Assembly: GCF_014489555.1 (NCBI RefSeq)
Contig: NZ_CP060787.1
Location: 1 to 64,000, forward strand
Source of the DNA: Hymenobacter qilianensis
GTDB taxonomy: Bacteria > Bacteroidota > Bacteroidia > Cytophagales > Hymenobacteraceae
Length of the DNA: 64,000 nt
Reading direction: 5' to 3'
Shown: one piece after another, positions 1 to 7,507 of the stretch
Layout of the letters: each line of letters opens with the position of its first letter
How positions within the stretch are numbered: the first letter of the stretch is position 1
Program-made: the position numbers and the translations under genes
The notes under the pieces: generated by a model
Told to the model about the DNA's origin: nothing
Seen by the model: only the letters and a program-made list of their open reading frames with translations
The model's database searches: none

Positions 1-2393
1 AATGGCGTAGGCCTGGCGGAATTTATTTACCGACGTCAGGTCGCCGTAGAGCTCCTTGACCTGGTTGTCGATGTGGGCAAAGTTGAAGCCCACGTTCCAG
101 CGCAGGTTAGCGCTGCGCACCACGTCCCCGCTGAGGGTGGCCTCGATGATGTTGTTAGTCAGGCGGGCGGCATTCACCCGGGCCGAGCGGTAGCCGGTGG
201 CGGCCGAGGTGGTGGCCGTGAAAATCTGGTCGCGCGAGTCGGAGTACACGTAGCCGGCCTCCAGGTTCAGCCTATCCTCAAACAGCCCGACCTGAAAGCC
301 CGCCTCGTAGGAAGTCACAAATTCGGGTCGAATGTCGGGGTTGGGGTACACCGTGCCGGGCAGGTAGCCGGCCAGGCCGCCGAAGGGGAAGCCGTTGCCC
401 TGGCTGTACACGTTTTGCAAAGAGTAGGGGGCCAAATTCACGTTGCCGGTCTTGTTATAAGAAGCGAACAGCTTGCCGAAGGACAGCACCCGGCTGTCGC
501 GCAAAGCCGGAATGGCCTCGTTGAAGACGAAGGAAGTGCTTACGCCGGGGTAGAAGTAGGAGCGGTTCTCTTCGCTCAGCACCGACACCCATTCCTGCCG
601 CCCGGTGAAAGTCAGGAACAGGAAGTTGCGGAAGCCGGCCGTCAGCTCACCGTAGCCGGCCACCTGCCGGTATTCGGTGATGGCCGCGCTGCCCGTGAGC
701 TCGCCCACCCGGTTTTCGGGGTTGAATAAGTCTGGCACGACCAGGGCCGAGGCGGCCAGGCCGGTGGATTTGGTGTTATCGGTGCGCAGGTTCTGGCCGG
801 CGAGTAGGCGGAAGTTGAAGTCGCCAAAGGTCTTTTCCGCGTTCAGAATCAGGTCGCTGTTGAGGCGGCGGAAGGTTTCGCTGCCGTCGCTGACGCTGCC
901 GGCGATGTTGCGCCGGCCGGTGCCCACAAACTTGCCCACGGTGCTACGCGAGTCAGTGCTGGTGTTGAACAGGCCGACGCGGTAGACAGCGCGCAGCCAG
1001 GGCCGCAGCTGATAGTTGAACTCCACCTTGCCATTGAGGGTCTGTTGCTCGCTGAGCTGGCGGTTGTTGGCAATCTGGAAATAAGGGTTCTGCTGCATGT
1101 CGGTGAAGAAGCCCGATGGATTGGCCAGGGGGTTAGCCAAATCTTGCAGCTCGTGAAACGGCACGTTGGCCGGCATCTGGTAGGCGGTAATCCAGGGGCC
1201 GTCGGGGGTGGTTTCGGTTTTGCTCTGCACGTAGTTGAAGTTGTAGCTGGTGGCGAGCTTGCCGAAGGTGCGCGAGCCGTTAAAACGCCCCCCGTGCGGC
1301 GGGTTTTGTCGCCGGGAATGATGCCCTTGGTGTTTACATCCTGCAAGGAGAAAAAATAGGTGCTTCGCTCGTCGCCGCCCGAAAATGAGAGGTCGTTTTG
1401 CTGGGTGGTGGTAGTTTGAAACAGGTCTTCCTTGAGGTTATCGACCGGGGCGTACGGCAGCTCCCAGCGGGTGCCGTCGGCCAGGGCGGACCCCACCGGG
1501 CGAGTTTCGCCGTCGAAGCGCGGCCCCCAGGATTCAAACTGGGTGGGATTGTACACGCCATCGACGCCCATGCCGAACTCGTTCTGGGTGGGGGGCAGCA
1601 AGTATACTTGCCCGAAGGTGCTGGTGTTGGTGTACGACACCCGCGACTGGCCCCGCTGCCCGGTTTTGGTGGTCACCAGCAGGGCGCCATTCACGCCCTC
1701 CGAGCCGTAGAGGGCGGCGGCGTTGGCCCCTTTCAGCACGTTGATGCTTTCGATGTCGTTGGGGTTGAGGCGGTTGATGTTGGGCACCGGTACGCCGTCC
1801 ACCACGTACAGGGGGGCATTGTTGCCGCTGATGGAACGCGCCCCGCGCAAAAGCACCTGCACCTGCGGGTCCACCTTGCTGTCCACGAGGTTAATGCGCA
1901 AACCGGCCACTTTGCCCGACAAGCCCAGCAATGGATTCACCACCCGGCCCTGGTTCAGGCGGTCCGTCTCGATCTGCTGGTTGCCCCCGCCCAGCTCCCG
2001 CGCCGAGCGCTTAATGCCTAGGGCGCCGGTCACGACGACCTCCGCCAATTCCGTGACGCTTTCGCTTAAAGATACGGTGACCAGCTCGGTGCTGGTATTC
2101 ACCGTTACCTCGCGCGGGCTGTAGCCAATAAAGGAGAATAGCAGCACCTGACCGGGCTGGGCGGGCAAACTAAATCGCCCCTCCGCGTCGGTGGCCGTAC
2201 CAGTGGATGTTTCCTTGACCACAACGGTCACGCCTGGTAGGGCATTGCCGGAGGTCTGCTCCAGCACGGTGCCCGTTACCGTGCGCTGCTGGCTCCAGGC
2301 CGAAGTAGCCGTTAGCAGCAGGACGGGAATTACCCGCGCCGTGCGCTGGACAAGCGATGAGCTAAGAAAGAAAGAAAGGTAGGAGTACGTCAC
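1..2393 (-). CDS. SusC/RagA TonB-linked outer-membrane receptor (3' end cut by window, one frameshift)
   Basis: Outer-membrane TonB-dependent receptor of the SusC/RagA family, which imports oligosaccharides or other nutrients together with a SusD lipoprotein (not in the window). Seen: signal peptide ending near SAWSQ, a CarboxypepD_reg-like beta-sandwich (TVTGTVLEQTSGNALPGVTV), the plug with the SusC signature (LRGARSISGNNAPLYVVDGV and NDIESINVLKGANAAALYGS), then a long beta-barrel. The start is a GTG at 2393. The frame breaks at the C6 run 1288-1293; adding one C restores homology through the barrel to the window edge (SYEAGFQVGLFEDRLNLEAG). The break resembles 21 others in the window and is probably a sequencing error. 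The substrate cannot be told. Family call is certain; intactness is not. Confidence 0.93.
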
Positions 2394-2826
2394 GGCAGCG
2401 AACGAAAAATGCAGCGTAGCAAACCGGTAGTCTCTGCGCTACTCAAACACCTTTGGGGAGGGGCTTGTGGCTCTCATACTACCTAGCACGGGGGCAAAGG
2501 CATATATAGGCCTAGTGTCAGCGATGATTTGCTTATTTAGAATTTGTTTAAACTGCCGCAAACTTAAAGTGGATGGGTACTATTTCCTAGCCTATTTAGA
2601 TTAAATATAAATTAATTAGCTGTACAAAATGACTTCGCCCACCCTATATTGAAGAGGGCGCGCCGGGGAAGGTTCGAAGAAGCCTATCAATTTCAATTAG
2701 AAGGATGGATTACGTTTTTCTTTCGGAAAACTTCACCAGCGCATCCTCCAAGGTGCGGTAGCAGGATTGGAAGCTCTACCGCTGGGTACGCACATACCAG
2801 GCGCTACCGACCCCTTAGTCCGAAGG
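2394..2826. other. Intergenic region with a possible gene-tail remnant
   Basis: About 430 bases separate the receptor from the resolvase. The part next to the receptor is AT-rich (2510-2640) and probably carries its promoter. On the minus strand, roughly 2710-2765 reads CYRTLEDALVKFSERKT followed by a stop, and a related frame before it is interrupted. This could be the tail of a degraded gene, but I do not recognise it. No RNA gene or clear repeat was seen. Confidence 0.3.
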
Positions 2827-3437
2827 TTAAACGGGTGGGTTGGCCGGGGCTGATTTGCGGTGGGCGTGGATGATGACCTTACGGTGGCGCAAATATTTGT
2901 AGAGGGTAACTTTGGAAATGCGCAAGCGCTGGGCAATCTCGTTGACGCCCAGTTGCTGCTCCCGGTAGAGCGTTTCGGCAATGATGGCCGTGCGCTCGGC
3001 TTCTTCGGATAGTCCCCGCTGGCGGCCGCCCACCCGGCCCCGCGCCCGGGCCGAGGCCAGCCCGGCATGGGTACGCTCGCGAATCAGCTCCCGCTCGAAC
3101 TCGGCCAGGGAGGCGAACAGGTTAAACACGAGCCGGCCTTGGGCGGAGGTCGTGTTGATGGCATCGGTCAGGGAAACTAGTCCCACCCCCGCTGCTGCAA
3201 GTCGCCCACCACCTGCAGCAGGTGCTTGAGCGATCGCCCCAGGCGGTCGAGTTTGTAGATGATGACCGTGTCGCCGCGGCGCAGTTGCGTGAGCAGCCGC
3301 TCCAACTCCGGGCGGCTGGCGCTGGCCCCGGACACCTTTTCCTGGTAGATGGTTTCGCAGCCGGCCTTGTGGAGGGCATCGAGTTGCAGTTCCAGGTTCT
3401 GGTCACGGGTGGAGACGCGGGCGTAGCCGATGTTCAT
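2827..3437 (-). CDS. Serine recombinase of the resolvase/invertase family (one frameshift)
   Basis: Small serine recombinase, probably a cointegrate or dimer resolvase. The N-terminal part has the catalytic serine in IGYARVSTRDQNLELQLDAL, followed by YKLDRLGRSLKHLL. The second part has LFASLAEFERELIRERT and a C-terminal helix-turn-helix (GVNEIAQRLRISKVTLYKYL). The two halves are in different frames; one extra base in the C5 run 3186-3190 joins them as LQQRGVGLVSLTDAINTTS, the normal family sequence, giving about 203 residues, a typical length. The upstream 170 bases hold inverted repeats that may be its recombination site. Probably intact in the real molecule. Confidence 0.9.
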
Positions 3438-3479
3438 GGGGCAAAGTACAGTTTATCCGTGCCGAAGGTACCCTTATTT

Positions 3480-3605
3480 GTACTTTGATTGCTGAACAAG
3501 TTTTGTGAACCAAATCGACTGGTTTTGGCTTCGGTTCCTCGGGTCGTAGGCGCTAGGCCGGTTTGTTCAGTTATACGTTCGTTTCAGTGAACAAACCAAG
3601 CGACT
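3480..3605. promoter_or_regulatory. Candidate res site and promoter of the resolvase
   Basis: Directly upstream of the resolvase lie the perfect inverted repeat GGTTTGTTCA (3560-3569) / TGAACAAACC (3588-3597) and a third related pair, TGAACAAG with TTGTGAACC, near 3492-3510. Resolvases of this family act at clustered imperfect dyads next to their own gene, so this is a reasonable res candidate. The IS3 element is inserted just beyond it (from 3606). The subsite layout is an inference. Confidence 0.4.
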
Positions 3606-3629
3606 TGTGTCGTCCTAAAATAAGTTGAC
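3606..3629 (+). repeat. IS3 element inverted repeat, left
   Basis: Terminal 24 bp beginning TGTGTCGTCC and ending ATAAGTTGAC. It pairs with the reverse complement of 5003-5026. A near-identical copy of this end stands alone at 5104-5127. Confidence 0.85.
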
Positions 3630-3684
3630 CGTTGTCCGATCCTGGAATTTTGTTGACGGTTTTGACTACGAAGTATCACATGAA

Positions 3685-4572
3685 TTAGTGTGATTCGGTG
3701 GGTTCTTTCGAGGCATTATAGCGCTTGGGCTTCCAACGCTTTTTCAGTGGTTGTTCACTGCCATGAGCTACTGCCGGTGTCAGGTAGTCACAGCTCATGT
3801 GAGGCCGCAAATGGTTGTAGTTCCGGATACTTCTCTCCACTGCCCGAGCCGCTTCCTCAAAACTAGTGAAGACCTGATTCAGTCGAAAGTCGGTCTTCAG
3901 AATGCCATTCACTCGTTCAGCAATGGCATTTTCATAGGGGTCACCGTATTGGCTCATGCTGATGGCAATGCCCGCTTCTTTCAGTTTGCGGATGTAGAGG
4001 AAGCTGCAGTACTGGCTTCCCCGATCCGAATGATGAATCAGCGTCGTTGCCTGTGGTCGTTCCTGGTGCAAGGCCATCTCCAGCGCTCGCAAGCATCCTT
4101 CGCTGGTCAGCAACGGGTGCAGGCAGTAACCCACAATCAGCTTGGAGTAAGCATCCGTAATCAAGGATAAATAGCCAAAGCCCAACCCGATACAGAGATA
4201 CGTGATGTCGCACACCCAGACTTGCTGGGGTGCCGAAATCAGCTGATCGGCGAGCAGATTGGGATACTTCTGCAAGCCATGCGCTGAGTTCGTAGTTTTT
4301 GGTGCTGACCGTTTGTGCCGGAGCGTAAGCCCATGAGCTTGCAGCAAACTGTGCAGCTTATCCCGGCCCATTCGAATCCCACTTTGTGCGAAAGGCTCTT
4401 GCAGTAGCCAGTAGAGCTTGCGGGTTCCTAGCCCAGGAATCTCTTTGCGTAGGGCCACGACCAGGTCCAAGACGAGCATGGATTGGCTGTGGGCATGTTG
4501 GGTGTAGTGTTCACGTTGATGAAAAGCTTGTCGGCTCACACCAAACAGTTGGCAAAGGCGGCCGACGCTCAC
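3685..4572 (-). CDS. IS3-family transposase OrfB (DDE integrase)
   Basis: Catalytic half of the IS3 transposase, 295 residues, with an rve integrase core. Seen: HTH_21-like region (residues 45-95), then the DDE triad as VCDITY (first Asp), HHSDRGSQYCS (second Asp) and YENAIAERVNGILK (Glu), followed by the usual tail RSIRNYNHLRPHMSCDYLTP. The start overlaps the OrfA stop by 4 bases (4569-4572). In this family OrfB is normally made as an OrfAB fusion by programmed -1 frameshifting, but here the overlap would also permit translational coupling. All catalytic residues are present. Confidence 0.95.
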   Translation of the reverse strand: MSVGRLCQLFGVSRQAFHQREHYTQHAHSQSMLVLDLVVALRKEIPGLGTRKLYWLLQEPFAQSGIRMGRDKLHSLLQAHGLTLRHKRSAPKTTNSAHGLQKYPNLLADQLISAPQQVWVCDITYLCIGLGFGYLSLITDAYSKLIVGYCLHPLLTSEGCLRALEMALHQERPQATTLIHHSDRGSQYCSFLYIRKLKEAGIAISMSQYGDPYENAIAERVNGILKTDFRLNQVFTSFEEAARAVERSIRNYNHLRPHMSCDYLTPAVAHGSEQPLKKRWKPKRYNASKEPTESH

Positions 4573-4976
4573 CTTGGCAATCTCGTTGTAACGGAGCTTT
4601 TGTACTGTTTGGTACCAGACTTTTTTCGGATCGGGATCTTGAGTTCTTTTTCCGCTACCTCAATCATGGTGTTCAGCGCCAGAATCAGCAAGTTTGCTTG
4701 TTTCAAAGCCTGCTCAAGTTCGGTATTGCGCTGCTTCAAGGCCTGCATGTCCTGCTTTTGCGTGGTCGTCATGGCAGGTAAGGTAAGCAGCCCTGTTTGG
4801 ATCTTGCGCTGGTACAGACTCACCCAGTTCCGCAATGTGTAGCTGTTATGGATATCCAAATCGGCCATGACTTGGCTAGGCTCCTCGCCGCCAAAGAGAA
4901 TACGAAACACGGCTGTTTCTCGGAGTTGTTCGCTATACTGAAAGCGAGTCAGTAAATCCTGAATGTGGTCTTGCAT
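4569..4976 (-). CDS. IS3-family OrfA (HTH DNA-binding subunit)
   Basis: 135-residue OrfA of the same element. The N-terminal half carries a transposase_8-type helix-turn-helix (AVFRILFGGEEPSQVMADLD followed by SYTLRNWVSLYQRKI), which binds the inverted repeats. Residues 78-112 form a leucine-rich coiled coil (MQALKQRNTELEQALKQANL) for multimerisation with OrfB. The tail IPIRKKSGTKQYKSSVTTRL is basic. The gene begins about 50 bases inside the right inverted repeat. Confidence 0.9.
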   Translation of the reverse strand: MQDHIQDLLTRFQYSEQLRETAVFRILFGGEEPSQVMADLDIHNSYTLRNWVSLYQRKIQTGLLTLPAMTTTQKQDMQALKQRNTELEQALKQANLLILALNTMIEVAEKELKIPIRKKSGTKQYKSSVTTRLPR

Positions 4977-5002
4977 AAGGACAGTTTTAAGGGTGAAAAA
5001 CT

Positions 5003-5026
5003 GTCAACTTATTTCCGGACAAGACA
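5003..5026 (-). repeat. IS3 element inverted repeat, right
   Basis: Read on the minus strand it begins TGTCTTGTCCGGAAATAAG and matches the left end at about 19 of 24 positions. It is followed by the ACT target duplicate at 5027-5029. Confidence 0.85.
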
Positions 5027-5086
5027 ACTTTCGTGGTAATCCTAAATTTAGTTTATTCTGGGCTCACCGGCACCGGCGGTTTGTAG

Positions 5087-5128
5087 TGTGTCGTCCTGAA
5101 AACTGTGTCGTCCTTAAATAAGTTGACC
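5087..5128 (+). repeat. Remnant IS3 ends outside the element
   Basis: 5104-5128 matches the left end of the neighbouring IS3 element with one mismatch over 25 bases, in the same orientation. A further 10-bp copy of the extreme tip (TGTGTCGTCC) lies at 5087-5096. Neither has a transposase attached. They look like scars of a second copy or of an adjacent, mostly lost insertion. Confidence 0.7.
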
Positions 5129-5328
5129 ATGCCGACTTACAGCCACTGCGTCTACCTAAGTCTAGATTTATTGGATAACAGTTCTTACGTCTGCCTGCTA
5201 CTCTGTGTGGGCACCGCGTCAGGCTATGTTGTCGTACTAGATAATAGAGGCCTTGCTGGGCAAAGCATTCTACAAGCTGCTCATTTTGACAAAAATATTA
5301 ATGCAATCATGCATTTTATTTGTCAAAA

Positions 5329-5361
5329 CGTATTACAAAGGCATATAAAGCAATATATTTG
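5329..5361 (+). promoter_or_regulatory. Bacteroidota-type promoter for the ImmA-P63C genes
   Basis: TTTG at 5329-5332 and TATATTTG at 5354-5361 fit the Bacteroidota -33 TTTG and -7 TAnnTTTG boxes with 21 bases between them. The ATG at 5399 follows 37 bases later. It would drive the HTH-ImmA gene and, with no gap for another promoter, the P63C gene. Confidence 0.6.
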
Positions 5362-5398
5362 CTGATGTAACGGCGCATTTTTTCCGTTTCACCCAACT

Positions 5399-6597
5399 AT
5401 GATTGATAAGTTCAGCGATATAGATGCTCTGCTCAGTGGCCTCATGAAGCCTGACAAGCAGACACTTCAGGCGCTTTTTGATAAAAAGCTTCTGGAATTA
5501 GATATGGCCTTAACGAATGCGTGCAAGCTCATGGACATCCAGCCTCGCACGCTAAAGGGCATTTTGAGCGGTTCCCAAAAATTAGTTGACGTTACTAACC
5601 TCGCCAAGCTGGCCAATTTCCTACAGCTACCTAAGGAGCAGTTGCTAAAGCTGTACTTGGATGTAGTGGAAGAGAACTTTCCAACTGACACAATTACACC
5701 TGACAAAATCCACTTCATTAAGGAAAACTTTGACTTGGCGGTGTTGCGCAAAGCGGGCCTGATCGATAATATCACTGATTTCGCCCACATCGAGAAACGG
5801 CTTACCGCCCGCTTGGGACTGAAGTCCATCTTCGAATACCGCAAACCGAGCATGGACATCGCCTTCAGTTCCGGGAACTTCAAGGCAGAAAATAACCTGA
5901 CGCGGTCTTATTGGATTAACGCCGCCACGGTTGCTTTCAAAGAAATAGATAATCCTTACCCGTACAGCCGGGATGAACTGATCAAGTTATTCCCACAGCT
6001 GCGCTGGTATACCACCAACGTAGACCAAGGCCTAGTTGATGTAGTTAAGCAGTTATATAAAGTCGGCATTACCGTCATCTTCCAGCAATCACTGCAGACC
6101 TTGCAGCTGCGGGGGCGACGTTCAACGTTAATAACAAGCCGTGTATCGCGCTAACCAATTACGTCGGCTTCTACTCCACTGTCTGGTTTGCCCTCATTCA
6201 CGAGTTGTACCATGTGCTCTTTGACTGGGACGAAATTAAGGCTAGTAAATATCATCTAACGGACGATTCCAACGAGCAATTGTCCGTTCGCGAGCGGGAA
6301 AAGGAGGCAGATGCGTTTGCGCGAGGGTACTTATTCTCGAAAGAGAAAACTGACCAAGTGCGCCGATTCATTAATGATCCAGAATATGTCGCCGAGTTTG
6401 CAGCGGAGAACCACGTTCATCCTAGTTTCCCTTATGTTTTCACGGCGTTCGAATCAAACAATCGAACGGCTTGGGCTCGGGCGCGAGCTAACTCTCCCGA
6501 CGTCAACCGTGCTGTTGACCTCATTGACATGACTTGCCACGGTCAGGAGATGGTTGAAGAGAAAATTCAAAAAATCAAATCCAAAGTGTACGCGTAG
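5399..6597 (+). CDS. HTH-type regulator with ImmA/IrrE metalloprotease domain (one frameshift)
   Basis: About 400 residues in two frames. Residues 30-90 form an XRE-like helix-turn-helix (MALTNACKLMDIQPRTLKGI through VTNLAKLANFLQL). The C-terminal half has the zinc-protease motif in WFALIHELYHVLFDWDE (HEXXH, about residue 266) and the downstream KEADAFARGYLF, whose E and D residues match the third-ligand region of ImmA/IrrE peptidases. The frame breaks in the G5 run 6111-6115; one extra G reads LRGATFNVNNKPCIALTNY and joins the halves. Family members cleave a repressor after DNA damage or act as toxin/antitoxin partners in mobile elements. It sits 5 bases before the P63C gene, so the two probably form an operon. 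Confidence 0.85.
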
Positions 6598-6602
6598 CAG
6601 TC

Positions 6603-7247
6603 ATGAAGAAATCTAAAAAGACAAACGCCCCCGCAGAGCAAGAGAGTTTAGCCTCGCCTGGCTTTCCGATCGAAAACATTCGTCACGTTGAAATAAGCCA
6701 AGAGGAGAAGCTGGAACGCTCGTTGCTTTCTGGCTTACTGCTGCAACAAACCGAAGATCTTAACCGGAAACAGCAGGAGCTAAAAAAGCAGCGAGACCAA
6801 GAAGTGATCGAGCTAATCGGTGGTGGTACTACCTCGCTCGGCGCCCTCAAAGCTTTAATTGCATCGAAGCGTCAACCTTACGAGCCTCGGTTTCCCCGAT
6901 CAATACCGTTCTTCTCGGAAATTTACCGTTTGAACGGCTGGCATGACCTAGACCCAGCAAGCTATATCAAGCCTGCCGTGGTAGCCGTGTGGATTAATGA
7001 ATTGATCTACAATCGTTTTTCACAAGAGGTATTGCCAACGCTGCGTGTGTTTAATCCAAAAAGATTTGGGGGCAGTCGAGCCTATAAACATTTTCAATTT
7101 CTGAACGCCGAAGGTCAAGCGGAACTGGAGCAGTACCGAGACGAAGCCATTGCCCTGATGCAGACTTGCTCTACCTGGTACGAGTTTCGCGCCAAGCTTT
7201 TCGTAGTACACAGCGTGCCCTATCAAGTTGAACTGTTTGCACAGTAA
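6603..7247 (+). CDS. P63C-domain protein
   Basis: 214 residues. The N-terminal third is charged and probably coiled-coil (residues 35-70, QEEKLERSLLSG through ELKKQRDQEVIEL). The C-terminal part resembles the P63C domain: PRSIPFFSEIYRLNGWH, then VVAVWINELIYNRFSQEVLP, then RAYKHFQFLN and ALMQTCSTWYEFRAKL. P63C proteins are common in phages and mobile elements; their function is not known to me. The gene starts 5 bases after the ImmA-type gene and likely shares its promoter. No catalytic motif seen. Confidence 0.75.
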   Translation: MKKSKKTNAPAEQESLASPGFPIENIRHVEISQEEKLERSLLSGLLLQQTEDLNRKQQELKKQRDQEVIELIGGGTTSLGALKALIASKRQPYEPRFPRSIPFFSEIYRLNGWHDLDPASYIKPAVVAVWINELIYNRFSQEVLPTLRVFNPKRFGGSRAYKHFQFLNAEGQAELEQYRDEAIALMQTCSTWYEFRAKLFVVHSVPYQVELFAQ

Positions 7248-7507
7248 GCTGATACGATAAGCTTACATTCTGAAAGACCTAAGTAAAATCATGTTTCGAG
7301 CACGAATGCAAGACTATTTACCTCTAGCTTCTATAATTCTAGATGCTAGGATCTATTTGCTCTCTCCTTCTCTCTCCTACCTGTTTGCTTTTGGTTTTTC
7401 ATTAGGTCAGATTGTCTGAATATAGTGCAATACTATCGCTCATTTTTTAGTGCCTAGCTGGTTATTACGCAGGTGTAGCATCACAGTAGGCCAATAGTTA
7501 TTTCATA

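Larger units (their letters stand above)
3606..5026 (-). mobile_element. IS3-family insertion sequence, complete
   Basis: A 1421-bp element with two overlapping genes on the minus strand. Its 24-bp terminal inverted repeats (3606-3629 and 5003-5026) match at about 19 positions, share ATAAGTTGAC and end in TG...CA. It is flanked by the 3-bp direct repeat ACT (3603-3605 and 5027-5029), the target duplication usual for IS3 elements. The element therefore appears to have arrived by transposition, beside the possible res site of the resolvase. The transposase keeps its DDE residues, so it may be active. Confidence 0.92.

Noticed and set aside
1398..2021. Long open frame on the plus strand inside the SusC-type gene
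   Set aside because: It is the antisense of a strongly conserved receptor; composition (Val, His, Gly, Ala) is that of a GC-rich mirror frame.
5105..5365. 86-codon frame after the IS element
   Set aside because: It starts inside an IS-end remnant and overlaps the promoter of the ImmA gene; no family-like sequence.
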